A DNA stretch of 64,000 nt from NCBI GenBank assembly GCA_905221605.1, contig CAJNDS010002176.1:533800-597799 (forward strand), in the 5' to 3' direction. This DNA is from Symbiodinium natans. Lineage: Eukaryota; Sar; Dinophyceae; Suessiales; Symbiodiniaceae. The notes under the pieces were generated by a model. It was not told the DNA's origin, ran no database searches, and saw nothing but the letters and a program-made list of their open reading frames with translations. The stretch's first letter is position 1, and every line of letters starts with the position of its first letter. Both the position numbers and the translations under genes were made by a program. Below are positions 50,306-60,761 of the stretch, piece by piece.

Positions 50306-50938
50306 CCTAAACACGAAACCCTAAACCCTAAACCCTGAAGCCTAAAGCCAAGCCTAAACCCTAAAGCCTAAACCCAAAACCCTCAACCCTGACCCCTAAA
50401 GCCCTAAAACCTAAACCCTGAACCCTAAACCCTTAGCCCTGGACCCTAAACCCTAAAGCCTAAACCCTAGAGCCTAAAGGCACTTCCAAGCTGCACGCGG
50501 CACTTCCAAGCTGCACGCGCTCTCAAAGCCCTGAACAGCCACCCTCAACCCAAGAAAACTGTAGCTGAGAAGTTTCCGGAATCCGAAAGCTTCGAAATAC
50601 CTGGTAAAAACCAATGAAAACAAGACGTGTGTGCGGCCTGGACGCGGGAAACGCTGTGGGCACCTTGGACGCGGACATGCGTGCGCCTTGGAGGGGCCCT
50701 GTACCCGAAGCCCTAAGCCTCACTCATCCTTTGAAAGTCAGGGTTCAGGGTTTAGGGTTTAGGGTTTAGGGGCCATACAAGCCTTATTGAAGAACTTCCA
50801 GAACCGGAAGTTTCACAGATGCGGAAGGCCAATGCCTGCGGGCCGAGTCTCATCGGCTGGGGGCCACGCGCTGCGCTGAGGCGGAGAGCGTCGCCTGGCG
50901 TATCAGAGGTTTGTTTTGAACAGGCAGGCTTTCAGGGA

Positions 50939-51077
50939 CTTAGGGTTTAGGGCTTTAGGGGTTTAGGGCTTTAGGGTTTTAGGGTTTCAGGGTTTTAGGG
51001 TTTTAGGGTTAGGTTTTAGGGGTTTAGGGCTTTGGGGTGTTAGGGCCTGGATGCAAAAAGGTGTTAGGGTTTAGGGT
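50939..51077 (-). repeat. Degenerate telomere-type tract, TTTTAGGG/GCTTTAGGG variants
   Basis: Units of 7-10 bases built on TTTAGGG, diverged compared with other tracts. Confidence 0.85.
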
Positions 51078-51583
51078 TAATCAGGGGCTTAGAAAGTTTA
51101 GGGCCTTTTGGGGCTCGATGTGGCGCCTGCGAGTGGGGGATGGGGAGGGGGAGGGGGGGGTTGCGAGCTTTGGATCCCGCGAAAACTCGAAGAATGTTTA
51201 TGTTCCCCCTATGTAATCGCAGAATGCCCCTTAAATGTTTCACGGCGTGAGCAAAGGTGTATATGATAGAGTTACCCAGACAGACTCGTAGAGTTGTGGA
51301 GGCTTGTTGTTGAGTTTTTGGAACGGTGTCTTCCCCGTCCATCGGAGGCCTCTGAGGTTGCAGGAAGTTCGCGCAGCAGATGCAAAAAAGAACTGTTCCG
51401 CAACCCCCCCCCCCCCACAACTCAGCGTACCGGGAGTCCGTGACTCCTTTTTCAGCAGTCCGGGGCCACTGGAAAACCCTCAACCCTAGACCCACAAAAC
51501 CCTCAACACCTTGAACCCTAAACCCTAAACCCTCAAGAGAAAATAAATAGAAATTGTATATGGTATCATTATGAATTTCCCTT

Positions 51584-51768
51584 ATTTGTCTAAACAGCTG
51601 ACAAGCAGAGCAATTATTCCAAAGTGCATGGGAGGCCAAATGCTCAATTTACTTAAACCTTGGCGGCCTTCCCACCAAAATCTCCCATGCTGTTTGTCTT
51701 AACAGCTGACAAGCAGAGTTTAAGTACATCTGGGGAGGCCAAATGTTCAATGAACTTAAACCTCTGGC
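51584..51768 (+). repeat. Two direct copies of an AACAGCTGACAAGCAGAG block
   Basis: Copies at 51584-51667 and 51691-51768 share TTTGTCT-AACAGCTGACAA, GCAGAG, GGGAGGCCAAATG-TCAAT and ACTTAAACCT. Confidence 0.8.
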
Positions 51769-51774
51769 ATCCCC

Positions 51775-53110
51775 CCCCCCCGGCACCAAAACAGCTCGCT
51801 CTCCACAGGGCACCAAAAGACTAGGTTTTAACAGGCTCCAAAAAGCTCCAAAAAGGCCTGAAAAGGCCCCCAAAGGCACCAAAAAGGGTCCAGGAGGGTG
51901 CAGGAGGCCCCAAAAGGCCACAAAAACGCGCCAAAAGGGCACAGAAGCTTTCAAAAAGCCCCAGGAGGCCACAAAAAAAGTCCCAGGAGGCACAGGCCCC
52001 ACAAAAAAGATGGCTTGGGGGAGGCGCCTATTTGGGGGCTCCCGGTGCCTATTTTGCCTATTTTCGGCTTTTCGGGGGGCTTAATTTACTTTGGTGCCTT
52101 TCTTGGGCCTCCCAGAACTTATTTTGGGGCCTCCGAGCCTTCCCGGGTCTATTTTGGGGCCTTGTGAGGCCCATTTGGGGCCTAATTTGGGGACTTATTT
52201 TGGGGCCTTTGGTGCATGTAGTGGGGGCTTATTTTGGCATCCGGGAGCTTATTTCTGGCCGTTCAGGCCTTATTTTGGGGCCTATTTTGATTTTGGGGGG
52301 CTTATTTTAAATTGAGGCCCTGAATCCTATTCCTTATTTGGGCTTTTTTTTGCCAAAAATACCAAAAAAAACTTCGGGGCCCCGGGAGGCCCCAAAGTAA
52401 GCCCGGGATGCCCCAAAATGGGTCCTCTGAGACGGCCCCGGAACGGCCCAAAATAAGCCCCGACAAGTACAAAAATAAGGTTCAAAAAAAATTAAGGCGC
52501 AGCAGGTCCTAAAATAGGCCCCGGGACCACAAAACAGGCCCCCCGGCAGGCCCCAGGGCGCCGGAAGGTTTTGGAGGCTCCAAAATAAGCCCGAAAAGGC
52601 CCCAAAATATAAGCCCCCAAAAATGTGCGGGAGGCACGTTCCCAGAATAAGCACCCGAGACCAGGCTCCAAAAATCGGTCCCAGGAAGCCCCAAACCTGG
52701 AGGCCCGGTAGGCTCCAAAATAAGTGCCGGGAGGCCCCAAAATAGGCTCCGAGAGGCACCAAATTTTTCAGGCTCGGAGACCGAAACCCCAGAATAGCTC
52801 GGAAAGTCCAAAATAAGCCCGGCAAGGCTAGGATTGTCAGAAGGCCCAAAAGACCCACAGGGCCCCCAGCCCTGAAAAGACCTCAGAAGGTTTCAGCAGG
52901 CTTAGGAGGCCTAACAGGAGGCCGCAAAAGGCCCCCAAAAGACCACAAGATCAAGAGACACCTAAAGGTTCCAGGAGGCCCCAAAAAGCCCCACAAGGCC
53001 CCCCATAGGCACCAAAAACCACTAGGAGGCCCCAAAGGGTTTAGGGTTTAGGGTTTTAGGGAGGCACCAAAGAGTGCCAGGAGCCCCCAAAAAGCCCCCA
53101 AGATTAAGTC
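51775..53110. repeat. Degenerate 22-bp GC-rich array with an inverted middle section
   Basis: The outer parts (51780-52010 and 52345-53110) repeat units like AAAATAAGCCCCGGGAGGCC at about 22 bp. The middle (52015-52330) carries the reverse complement (CTTATTTTGGGGCCTCC). Frames across it give repeated GAYFGA, GPxFGA or GGPKR peptides on both strands. These follow the repeat and switch strand at the inversion, so I do not call a gene. Confidence 0.9.
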
Positions 53111-53202
53111 CTGGGAAGCTCCCCGCCTCGCTCCCCCCAAAAATATATCAAAGCGGCTCCAAAATGCACCAAAACTCGGTCAAAAAGTTTTTTTCCCCGG
53201 GC

Positions 53203-53418
53203 CACCCTCCAAAGAGGACGGCGCAAGCAAAAGGACGCCCGGTGAGAACAAAAAACTCGTCTGCGAGTTTGTGTTTCACCGGACGTCCTTTTGCTTGCGC
53301 TGTCCTCTTTGGAGGACGCCCGGTGAAAAAAAACTCGCCTGCGATTTTTTTTTCACCGGGCGTCCTTGTGCTTGTGCTGTCCTCTTTGGAGGGACGCCCG
53401 GTGAAACAAAAACTTTTT
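53203..53418. repeat. Foldback element with three arms
   Basis: Arm 1 (53205-53246, CCTCCAAAGAGGACGGCG...GACGCCCGGTGA) is inverted relative to arm 2 (53275-53315, TCACCGGACGTCC...GTCCTCTTTGGAGG). Arm 3 (53352-53393) is a direct copy of arm 2, and GACGCCCGGTGAAA follows both. Loops carry CTCGTCTGCGAG-like mini-palindromes. Confidence 0.9.
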
Positions 53419-53540
53419 GGGACCCAAACCCTATCGAACGCGCGGTGACCCTAAACCCGAAGCCCCAAAACTAAGTTCCAAAACACAAAACGTTTCGGTC
53501 AAAACTTTCGCTCAAAACTTTTTGGGACCCAAACCCTATA
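53408..53540 (+). repeat. Direct repeat AACTTTTTGGGACCCAAACC
   Basis: About 25-bp identical copies at 53409-53434 and 53516-53540, both ending in CCTAT; the first abuts the foldback. Confidence 0.75.
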
Positions 53541-54589
53541 CAATTTCTATAAACCCTAAACCCTAAACCCTAAACCTAAGCCCTAGACCCTAAACCCCCC
53601 CAAAAGAGGACCAGCTCTTGGAGGCGGAGGAGCTCAGCTCCCTCCTCTGGGATGAGCTGCCTGGACAGCAAGTAGAATTAAGGTTTGGGGTTTAGGGTTT
53701 CGGGTTTAGGGTTTAGGGTTTCGGGTTTAGGGTTTAGGGTTTCGGGTTTAGGGTTTAGGGCTTAGGGTTTAGCATCTCTGGTCCATGCATTCACTAAGGG
53801 TGTTTGGCATCACCCCACCCACCCAGAATTCCTTTCATTTGGCAACCCTATCTATCATTCCAAGTCCTTCTGCCTAGTTCCTCATTCCGAAGTCATAAAT
53901 CCTAAATCCGGAGGCTGGAGTTCGTTGCAGCCAGACCAGCTGCGAAGGATTTCCAGTCGCACGTGCTGTTGATGTCAGCTTGCTGTCCGTTCAACATCGC
54001 AGCCAGCCACGATGCCATCGCGCTGCCAGAGACCGGCTGCGATCCCGGCACTGAAACGTGAGATAGAATCTTTATTTCTCCTGAGCTTTCGACTGGAGGA
54101 TCTTTGTCAGGCCATTCTGTGTGTCGATACTCATATATGCTTCGAACGTCAGTCTCTTGGGCATTCCTCAATAGGCAACTGATTTCGACACGGAAGATCA
54201 AAAACCAACTTTTGCACAAAAACAACACATGTGTTCGGAGCTATAGCCGGCGCTGGCTACCGTGTCGGGTTTGGAAAACCTTGCAAAACAGCTGCAAATG
54301 CGGGCAAAACCAAACGGCCGACGCGATGAACATGTTCATTCCTGCGTCCCAGGGGGCCCCGGGACACAGTCCCGGCTGGTTCCCGGGGCGTCCCGGGAAG
54401 GCCTCGGGGCATTTGTCCCGGGGGTTTCCGGCACCAGGATTTAGGATTTAGGATTTAGGATCTAGGAACCACGAAAACGCAAAAAAGGCCAACGACCCCA
54501 TTAAGGTTATAATGTATAGGTAGAGAGTGTTTAGGGTTTAGGGTTGAGGGCTCAGGGCTTAGGGTTTTCTTCTTGTGTTCATCATTCGA
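53541..54589. other. Gene-free stretch with telomere-type tracts
   Basis: Tracts at 53550-53600, 53682-53774 (with GGGTTTCGGG variants) and 54527-54562. Frames of about 110 codons (53902-54228 -, 54104-54451 +) overlap in opposite orientation and are not recognised. Confidence 0.5.
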
Positions 54590-55312
54590 AAATCAGAGGA
54601 GGAGAGCAAGGGCAACAGGCTCTCTGGTGCTTGGATGTAGGAGTTCCCTTTGCGGGGGTATACAAGGACCTTCGTGGCAGAGCTTTGCTTTCGGCTGGGC
54701 GTGCCCGACGCGGCCGAGGACACATGGTGTCCTAAATGTGACGCCGTTTTGGATCGGTATAGCCGCCATGCAGCCGTTTGTGTTGCGGGCGGCGAGCGGA
54801 CTTTGTGGCACAACTCCGTTCGCGACATTGTCTTGTCCTGGGCTGCCAGGGCTGGTCTACATCCGGAAAAGGAGCGCCCCTCCTTCTGCCACAGTCCCCT
54901 GTCGGCTGCACGCAGCGTAGGAGTCGGCTTGCTTTCCGGCAGGCTTGTCTTGCGCAAGGCGCAAGCGCATGGTGGCATGTGCCATGGGATGCCAATGTGC
55001 ATGCCTGCACGTGTTGCACGGTTGCACTTCCCTTGTGGTGCTTTGTCCTCGCGCCGCCCTCAGAAGTGGGGTTGCAGAGTGCTGTGTACATGTGGTCCAT
55101 GCCATTCTCTGTACTTTACGCTTTTGGGCCCCAATAAGGTAATTAGTCCAAGCTCGGAAACTACCACGGCCACGCCTGTAGTGGGTGGGAGGGAGACGGG
55201 CCAGCGGCGTGGCACCCCAAAATGTATGACATGTACATCTGGCCTTTGTTTTGGCAATCCCCCCCAACGCCCCGGAAAGAACTCCATTTTTTACAAGCAG
55301 AAGCAGAGCTGA
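54590..55312 (+). pseudogene. Decayed LINE C-terminal region (CxxC zinc finger, GGERT...HNSVRD block)
   Basis: A + strand frame reads RGYTRTFVAELCFRLGVP, then CPKCDAVLDRYSRHAAVC (a CxxC...H...C finger), then GGERTLWHNSVRD and AGLHPEKERP. This block (finger, GG[ED]RT, HN, ExxRPG) is a hallmark of the C-terminal part of many algal non-LTR retrotransposon polyproteins as I remember them. After about 54885 the similarity moves to another frame (LLLPQSP near 54890 in the third frame), so a frameshift has occurred, and the rest of the open frame to 55312 is probably not homologous. A stop precedes it at about 54635. No RT core is present nearby. Confidence 0.6.
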
Positions 55313-56787
55313 GGTTCAAGACGAGCGCCGATGTGCCAGGCAAGCAGCAAGCCTCGCTCCTTAACCGAGGCACAGCCCTCTGGGAAGGTTTTCTGGTGTT
55401 TGGAGCGGGGCAGCTTTTTTTCCCACGAGGAGGGAAAGTTGAGGCCTTTGGGGTTTAGGGTTTAACTAGGTTCTGGTCTGGTGGGGGGGGGGGCTGGTTT
55501 AGGGGTCCAGGGCAAAGTTTAGGGCTGTTTGCTGGGCCGGCTCCCAGCATTTTCCCAAGAGGAGAGGAAAGTTGAGGCTGTTGGGGTTTGGGGTTTAGGG
55601 TTTAGGGCTGGGGTTTAGGGTTTAGGGTGTATTAGGTTAGGTTTCCGAGCCCCAGGCACCGCGCCGACCACGCTCCGCAGCTTCCACATGCGTGCGAGCT
55701 GTGAAGAGCATGCCTTGGTCCCTTGGACCTCGTGCTGTGGAGGGTTTAGAGTTTAGGGTTTAGGGCTTAGGGTTTAAGGGTTAAGGGTTTAGGGTTTAGG
55801 GTTTAAGGTTTAGGGTTTGGGTGGTGTGAACAGGGTGAGGGTGATGGTTTAAAGTCATGGCTTGGGGTCTTAAGGAGGGTTGAGGCTCTAGCGAAATTTT
55901 TTCTGCGTCCTCCAGCGTCTGAGCCACGTTTGGCCCATGTCCGCAGGGATAGGGCACTGTAAGGTCCAAAGAAAAGAGATGAACGGTGGCATGTAAAAAA
56001 TGATGCAGCTGGGGCAGGGGAGCACAGGCATCGGTCGAGCTCAACGTCTTCAGCGGCGCGCGGCTCGGAATGCGCCTTGTCCATATTAGAAGCATGTGCG
56101 GGGAAGGTTTTTATGAGTTTGGGGGGGCAGTCGACCACGAAGGGGAAAACCACGTGTCAATCACGGTCGTTCCGGGTCGGGGACTACTCTGCCGAGTTTA
56201 TGGTTGCGACAGCAGCCTCCCGCCACCACGCTTGCTGACCGACGCCGCCCTCACCCTAGGCACAAAAAGCGGTTGAAAGTTGCACAGTGCTGCTGCACAG
56301 GCGTCTTGAAGAGCACGAGCTGCGTGAATTGAAAGTCAGTAGATCGAAGCTAAAATTATTGAGCTCCCCGCCTGCGGCAGTTAGTTAATTTTCACGCTAA
56401 AGGGCAACGGCGAGGCAAGGTCGCCACTTCCAGGAAAGTTTGCTCATTGGAATTGGACGGTAGGCCAAATCCAATGCCGGGTGGGGTACAGCCCAAGGCG
56501 CGGTTTGGATCAACTATTTCGTCCAGATTGACTGCTTAGGTTTTGGAGGCTCAAGAAGGTCAGGAAGAAAAGGGCGCATTCAATCGATCGACCTTGTGTT
56601 CGTGCCGGGGCGAAATTGACCGCATTATTGAAGACGGCCAGATAAATCGGTCGCCCGTCTTGACCGTCTTGGGGCTAAGATTTAGGCCCATGACATCAGG
56701 TCCGCGACCTGCACAGCTGCCTCCACTTACGGCAATCCGGTGGAGCACGTCGCTTCCAAGCATTGACAGGGTGTAAGACGTTTTCAC
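55313..56787. other. Gene-poor stretch with tracts
   Basis: Tracts at 55446-55465, 55582-55633 and 55741-55818, and a G run at about 55482-55492. Opposed frames around 55796-56276 and 56543-56787 are unrecognised. Confidence 0.5.
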
Positions 56788-56890
56788 TTGGGGCGGCCGA
56801 GCGGTTAGTGCTTAAGACTGCCTAATATGGGTTGGCACTGCAAGTGGCTGACAGGCGTTCCTGATCAAGGGATTCGAACCCCCTAAGGTT
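56788..56890 (+). tRNA. tRNA-like relic (Ser/Leu type), possibly from a tRNA-derived SINE
   Basis: GGCGGCCGAGCGGTTAGTGC (from about 56792) closely resembles the A box/D arm of class II (Ser or Leu) tRNAs, and AAGACTGCCTAATAT follows where the anticodon arm would lie. At 56868-56883, AGGGATTCGAACCCCC looks like a T arm, with a mismatch at the closing pair. It also matches the B box on the opposite strand. The acceptor ends do not pair well, so a functional tRNA is unlikely. Confidence 0.35.
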
Positions 56891-57841
56891 GTACGGTCGT
56901 ACCTTTGAGATTGGGGACCCTTTTTCCAAGATCCTCTAGGGGAATACAAGGGCCATTTTTAGGCGTGTATCAACCTTTAGGGCTACAACCTTAGGGTTGT
57001 GCCCTTGAAGTGACTGGGGTTCTTGGAGGCAGGTTCGGCTGGGTTTAGGGTTTAGGGTTTAGGGGTTTGGGGTTTAGGGTTTAGGGTTTAGGGTTTAGGG
57101 TTGTTGTATGTGGGCCTTGCCGTCGGCCGCGGGGCCGGAGGCGTCCCCCCGAAACCTTCAAAGTCCGAGAGCACCGAACCTTGAAGATCTAGCGCGCTTT
57201 GCCATAAGCCACTGAGCTCTGATGCCGCCGCCTGATGACCCAAGCCCCAATCAACAAGCAGAGCTTAGGTGATCTCCGTCCCGGGCGCTGTCACCATCAC
57301 CAGCATAAGCGAGGGGACCTGCCTGAGCGCCTCGGGAGGTTTCATTTGGAGCTTAGGGTGTTCGAAAGTGGTAGATGAAACTGGCAAGCGAAACTTTCGC
57401 TCGGACAAGAACCCGCTTGTAAAGTCAAATGGGCTTCGAACCCACAGTCTCACATGTATCACGGGCTTGAGGTGATGACCATGGGTCCTTGTGATCAAAC
57501 ACCCCAAGCAGCCAAGTGACCGAGGCATCCACGTCATTGTCCCCTGGCACCTCAAGCAGCCCACGCTTTCCCAATGCATGGATGCACATGTGGACAATCA
57601 GCTTCTCGGCTTGGGGAGTGTTCTTTCTTGCGCGCTGGGCTGTTTGCCAACTTGCTCCAACGAGCAGCACCGGTTTAGGAGGGAGGGTTCAGGGTTTAGG
57701 ATTTAGGGTTCAGGGTTTAGGGTTGAGGATTCCTATTATGTAGTCGGCTTGAGGCCGCATGTCCAACAGGCGTGAAGAAGATTGGCAGGTAATGAGCCTG
57801 AAGCAAGACCCCCGACTGCCATCCATCTCTTCGTGCCGTTG

Positions 57842-58161
57842 TTCCGCTGAGGAATGTCTACATTCACAGTTGCCATGACGGGCTGAACCAGCTGTGGTAC
57901 ATGTTGGAGGGCAACATCATATCCCTGTTGGACCACAAGTGCTTGGACTACCACACCGGCACAGAGAACGTGTACATGCATGAGTGCCACGGCGGTACCA
58001 ATCAGAAGTGGTACTTCGAAGAAGGCACTAAGCGAATCCGGAGTAAGGTGGACCACAAGTGCCTGTTTTTTGACTTTCTAAACGGCCAGAACATCAAAGT
58101 GTCCGAATGCGACGACAACGATTTACAGCAGTTTGAGTCTCAGCTGCAGGGAAGACTTTAG
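57842..58161 (+). CDS. Ricin-B-type (beta-trefoil) lectin domain, exon-like fragment
   Basis: In one frame, from about 57842 to the stop at 58161, two beta-trefoil repeats are visible: YIHSCHDGLNQLWYM then KCLDYHTGTENVYMHECHGG and NQKWYF, followed by KCLFFDFLNGQNIKVSECDD. The QxW-type motifs (NQLWY, NQKWY) and CLD/CHGG/CDD blocks are the signature of ricin-B-like carbohydrate-binding domains, which occur in many secreted or glycosylating proteins. No enzymatic or toxin chain is associated here. ATG at 57901 lies inside the first repeat, so the true start is upstream. CTGAG|GAATG at about 57851 would suit an AG|G splice acceptor of dinoflagellate type (inference). The sequence has no stops and keeps its key Trp, Cys and Asp residues, so it is the best candidate for host coding sequence here, or a recent fragment of one. 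Confidence 0.7.
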
Positions 58162-58644
58162 GGCAAACTTGGGGGTTTAGGGTTTAGGGTTTAGGGTTAG
58201 GGTACGGGGGCAACCGAAGGGGGACGGGGAAACCAACCAATCAACCCCAACAGAAGCCTGGAATTTTCCCCTGGACCAACCAAAAACCAAACCAAAGAAC
58301 AGTCCTCTTTTTGACAGGCGCATGGCCCGATCCTTGAACCAAATGTTTACGGGTACATTGACCCTTGAAACCTCCTTTGAAATACACACACCATCTCCGC
58401 ACTCCCCCTGTCCCAGGCTTTCCTGGGACACCGTTGGAGATGAACGGATTCGGCCAAAAACTGCACTTTAGGCAGCAGCCGAGAGGATTAAAGTCATTAA
58501 AGACTTTATGGGAGATTCGACATTGTGAAACTGGTTTAACGTCTTCCAGGACGGGTGAAGGCAATTTCTACGCCTTGATGCCTCTTCGGGCACTCGCTCC
58601 TATTTTGTAACTCTGTGGCCTACTTTTCTTCGCCGAGGATCTTA
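58162..58644. other. Short tract and unassigned sequence at the 3' side of the copia element
   Basis: TTTAGGG tract at 58172-58201 and AACCAACC-rich sequence at 58210-58305. The remainder may hold the element's 3' untranslated region or LTR, but I could not identify an LTR because no second copy is in the window. Confidence 0.4.
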
Positions 58645-59280
58645 TCACCTCCAAGCGGAACCATTCTTTTCAGCCAGTGAGTTTTTCTTCCCCAAGGAAA
58701 TCTGCGCTAACGAACCATTCCTTTTTGACACAGCGCTTACACAGCGTTCTGGCCTTAAGTTGTGAGTAGCGCAAACTTCACAATCACTGCTTGCATGCAT
58801 ACAGTTGCCATTGGTAGTGGTATACAGTGTCGCCGACTGGGGAAGTACAACCGCCCGTTTGCCGCACCACCAACGATGAAGCAGTTTGAGACCAAAACGG
58901 AGGGCCTCCCAGAGTAAAATCACTGCCGCCAGGTACATCCCAAGATCCCAGTGGTCCAGTACAGCCTCTATCCATTGTGCCAAAAACATTGCCGTAGGTG
59001 CACTTGATGCCATGCATACCCCATCCTGAGAGCAGAGAAAACCTGGGGTAGAGGGTCCATCCACATTGGGATTTTCTGCCAAACCTTGAAGAGATGCAGC
59101 CACCATAATAACTGCCGCAGCAATGGTCGCCTTCCTCAGATCTGTTCCTCGAACCAACATTTGTAGACCCCACAGGCTTTTCAGCTTGGCATACACTTGG
59201 CCACTCATCAACTTTGTCAGCAGATCGGCCAGCATATACTCACCCCGAAGGTGTGCAATCACCATGTATCCACGGTCCAC
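58645..59280 (-). pseudogene. copia C-terminus plus two-helix, Cys-rich tail
   Basis: Starts with DRGYMVIAHLRGEYMLADLLTKL, the conserved end of copia RNase H (H...G...ADxLTK), then KLKSLWGLQML. A tail of about 165 residues unrelated to standard copia follows. It has a hydrophobic segment ATIAAAVIMVAASLQGL, a second LGMYLAAVILLWEALRFGL followed by basic residues, and a Cys/His-rich patch (NGNCMHASSDCEVC...NLRPERC). The two hydrophobic segments could span a membrane, and the Cys patch could bind metal. This part is continuous to the stop at 58645. The real polyprotein frame continues upstream (59281-59517) through stops. Confidence 0.7.
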
Positions 59281-60204
59281 CAGAGACCTCGCACCCGCAG
59301 CTCGAACGCGTAGGTGCCTCGTCCTCCAGCTTCCAGCAGGATATTGAATAATTTAGCAGGTCGACACAGAATCTGTATACAGCACTTTTTGCAGCGACTC
59401 CTCTTTTGTTCCCACCAGAGAAGCAATAATTGGAGTACACGCCTGGATCATCGTGGCCCCTTCTATAGACGCATGCAACTCAGCTTCTGCAGTACTTCAA
59501 GCCACCGTTGACTGTCTTTACGTTGCCCACATCACAGGACAATCACCCCACACTACCACGGCACCAGAGTGACTTTTCTCATTTTCCCCAGCTGCGAAAC
59601 TAGCGTCTGCGTAGGACTCAACAACCTTGATGCCCCGCCCGTGTCTCAGCAGTTCACTCCGTTCTCTCGTCCCAGCAGTGATTTTTCCAAACGTTAAACC
59701 TAACGTTGGAGTTGCAGCAAGGTACCTGAAGACCGCTTCAGCCTTCTTCACTACAAACCGTGGCCTTCGCGACGTCCACAAAGACAGCTGGCTTGTACAA
59801 AACGCCAAGTCCGGCCTAGTCTTGATTGCCGCTTAGAGGAACTCCCCCACGGCCCCTTGCGCCGCCCTCAGAGAAGGAATATCCACCTCCTCTTCTTCTC
59901 CTGGTGTTTCTTTGACCGTTGGCAGATGACTACCTTTTCCAGATTCATCAATCTGGCACCCACGCCTGTGCAGCAAATCCTGCACAAAATCCTCTTGATT
60001 CAGAAGAAAGGCACCATTCCTGTACCAAATCTGAGCTCCGAAATACTTCAGAAATCCGTCTCCACAGCCTGGACCACAGAACTCAGGTTCCGATGTTTTC
60101 CACTCCTTCCTGATCTGTTCCAGAGCTTCCCGGATCACTGTCATAGTCCCGGCCAACAAGAAATCATCCCCATAGAGACCCATAGTCCCCACCAATTCTT
60201 TCAC
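59281..60204 (-). pseudogene. copia RT palm (GLYGDDFLLAG) and RNase H, with in-frame stops
   Basis: One frame covers 60204 down to 59281. It holds the RT catalytic box MGLYGDDFLLAG (the xDD motif), YFGAQIWYRNGAFLLNQEDF, RAAQGAVGEF, then after a stop KTRPDLAFCTSQLSLW. RNase H begins at VESYADASFAAGENEKSHSG and continues as VVVWGDCPVMW, stop, RQSTVA, stop, STAEAELHASIEG, LYTDSV, stop, SWRTRHLRVRA. Key acidic residues (ADAS, the Glu of STAEAEL, YTDS) are present. The stops at 59833, 59518, about 59485 and about 59360 fall within conserved blocks, so they are disabling mutations and not exon ends. Confidence 0.85.
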
Positions 60205-60761
60205 GCCATTCAGCTTTTCCTGGGCAACTCAGAAACAAACTAGGGTCTGCGTTGGACCTCTGAAAGACCATTGAACGTCCGTCTCCAGCAACCCAAGACA
60301 TGCCTTGTAGACGTTGATCTCGCCACTCAACCCACGCTGCTGGACTTTCAGCCAAACCATATAAGGCCTTCCTTACTATCCAGCGCTCCTCTTTGCTACT
60401 TAACTGCTGCTCGGGGAGGTTGGACGACCACCATGCGCCCCTCCCGTTGCACTCTGTTCATCGGCGCAGTCAAACAAGCTTTGGAAATGTCGACTCCAGC
60501 TATAATCCATACCATCTCGGCAGCGTGACGAACTTGACGCCTGAAAGTTGTTGAGTCCAGACCCGGAGCATACAGCGAGTGACGACTTAGAGACTTTGGT
60601 CCCTCGTACTCAGTGGCCCCATTTGAGGAAATAAAATTTCCACATGCACAGATGCGAGCACGCCTTCTTCCAGTTCCTTGTTTCCTGGTAAAAACGACCA
60701 GACTCAGACTGGGCACGTACTCAATCTCCGGTGCGTTTGGCTGTTCTGCCAATAAATCCAA
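60205..60761 (-). pseudogene. copia RT N-terminal part (RVT_2), frameshifted
   Basis: Frame 60761-60396 contains RRARICACGNF, YAPGLDSTTFRRQVRHAAEM, IAGVDISKACLTAP (RT motif A with the first catalytic Asp) and GRMVVVQPPR. After a frameshift near 60390, frame 60355-60164 continues with RKALYGLAESPAAWVEWRD and NADPSLF. Another frameshift near 60220 leads to the YGDD box. Motif order is exactly that of copia RTs. Substitutions such as ACLTAP for the usual AFLNAP fit decay. Confidence 0.85.

Noticed and set aside
51743-52858. Open frames with repeated GAYFGA/GPxFGA motifs resembling a repeat protein
   Set aside because: The motif follows the 22-bp array and flips strand at the inversion, and no unique N- or C-terminal domain exists.
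57842-58161. A ribosome-inactivating toxin gene
   Set aside because: Only the carbohydrate-binding beta-trefoil repeats are present. There is no enzymatic chain, and this lectin fold is common in non-toxic proteins.
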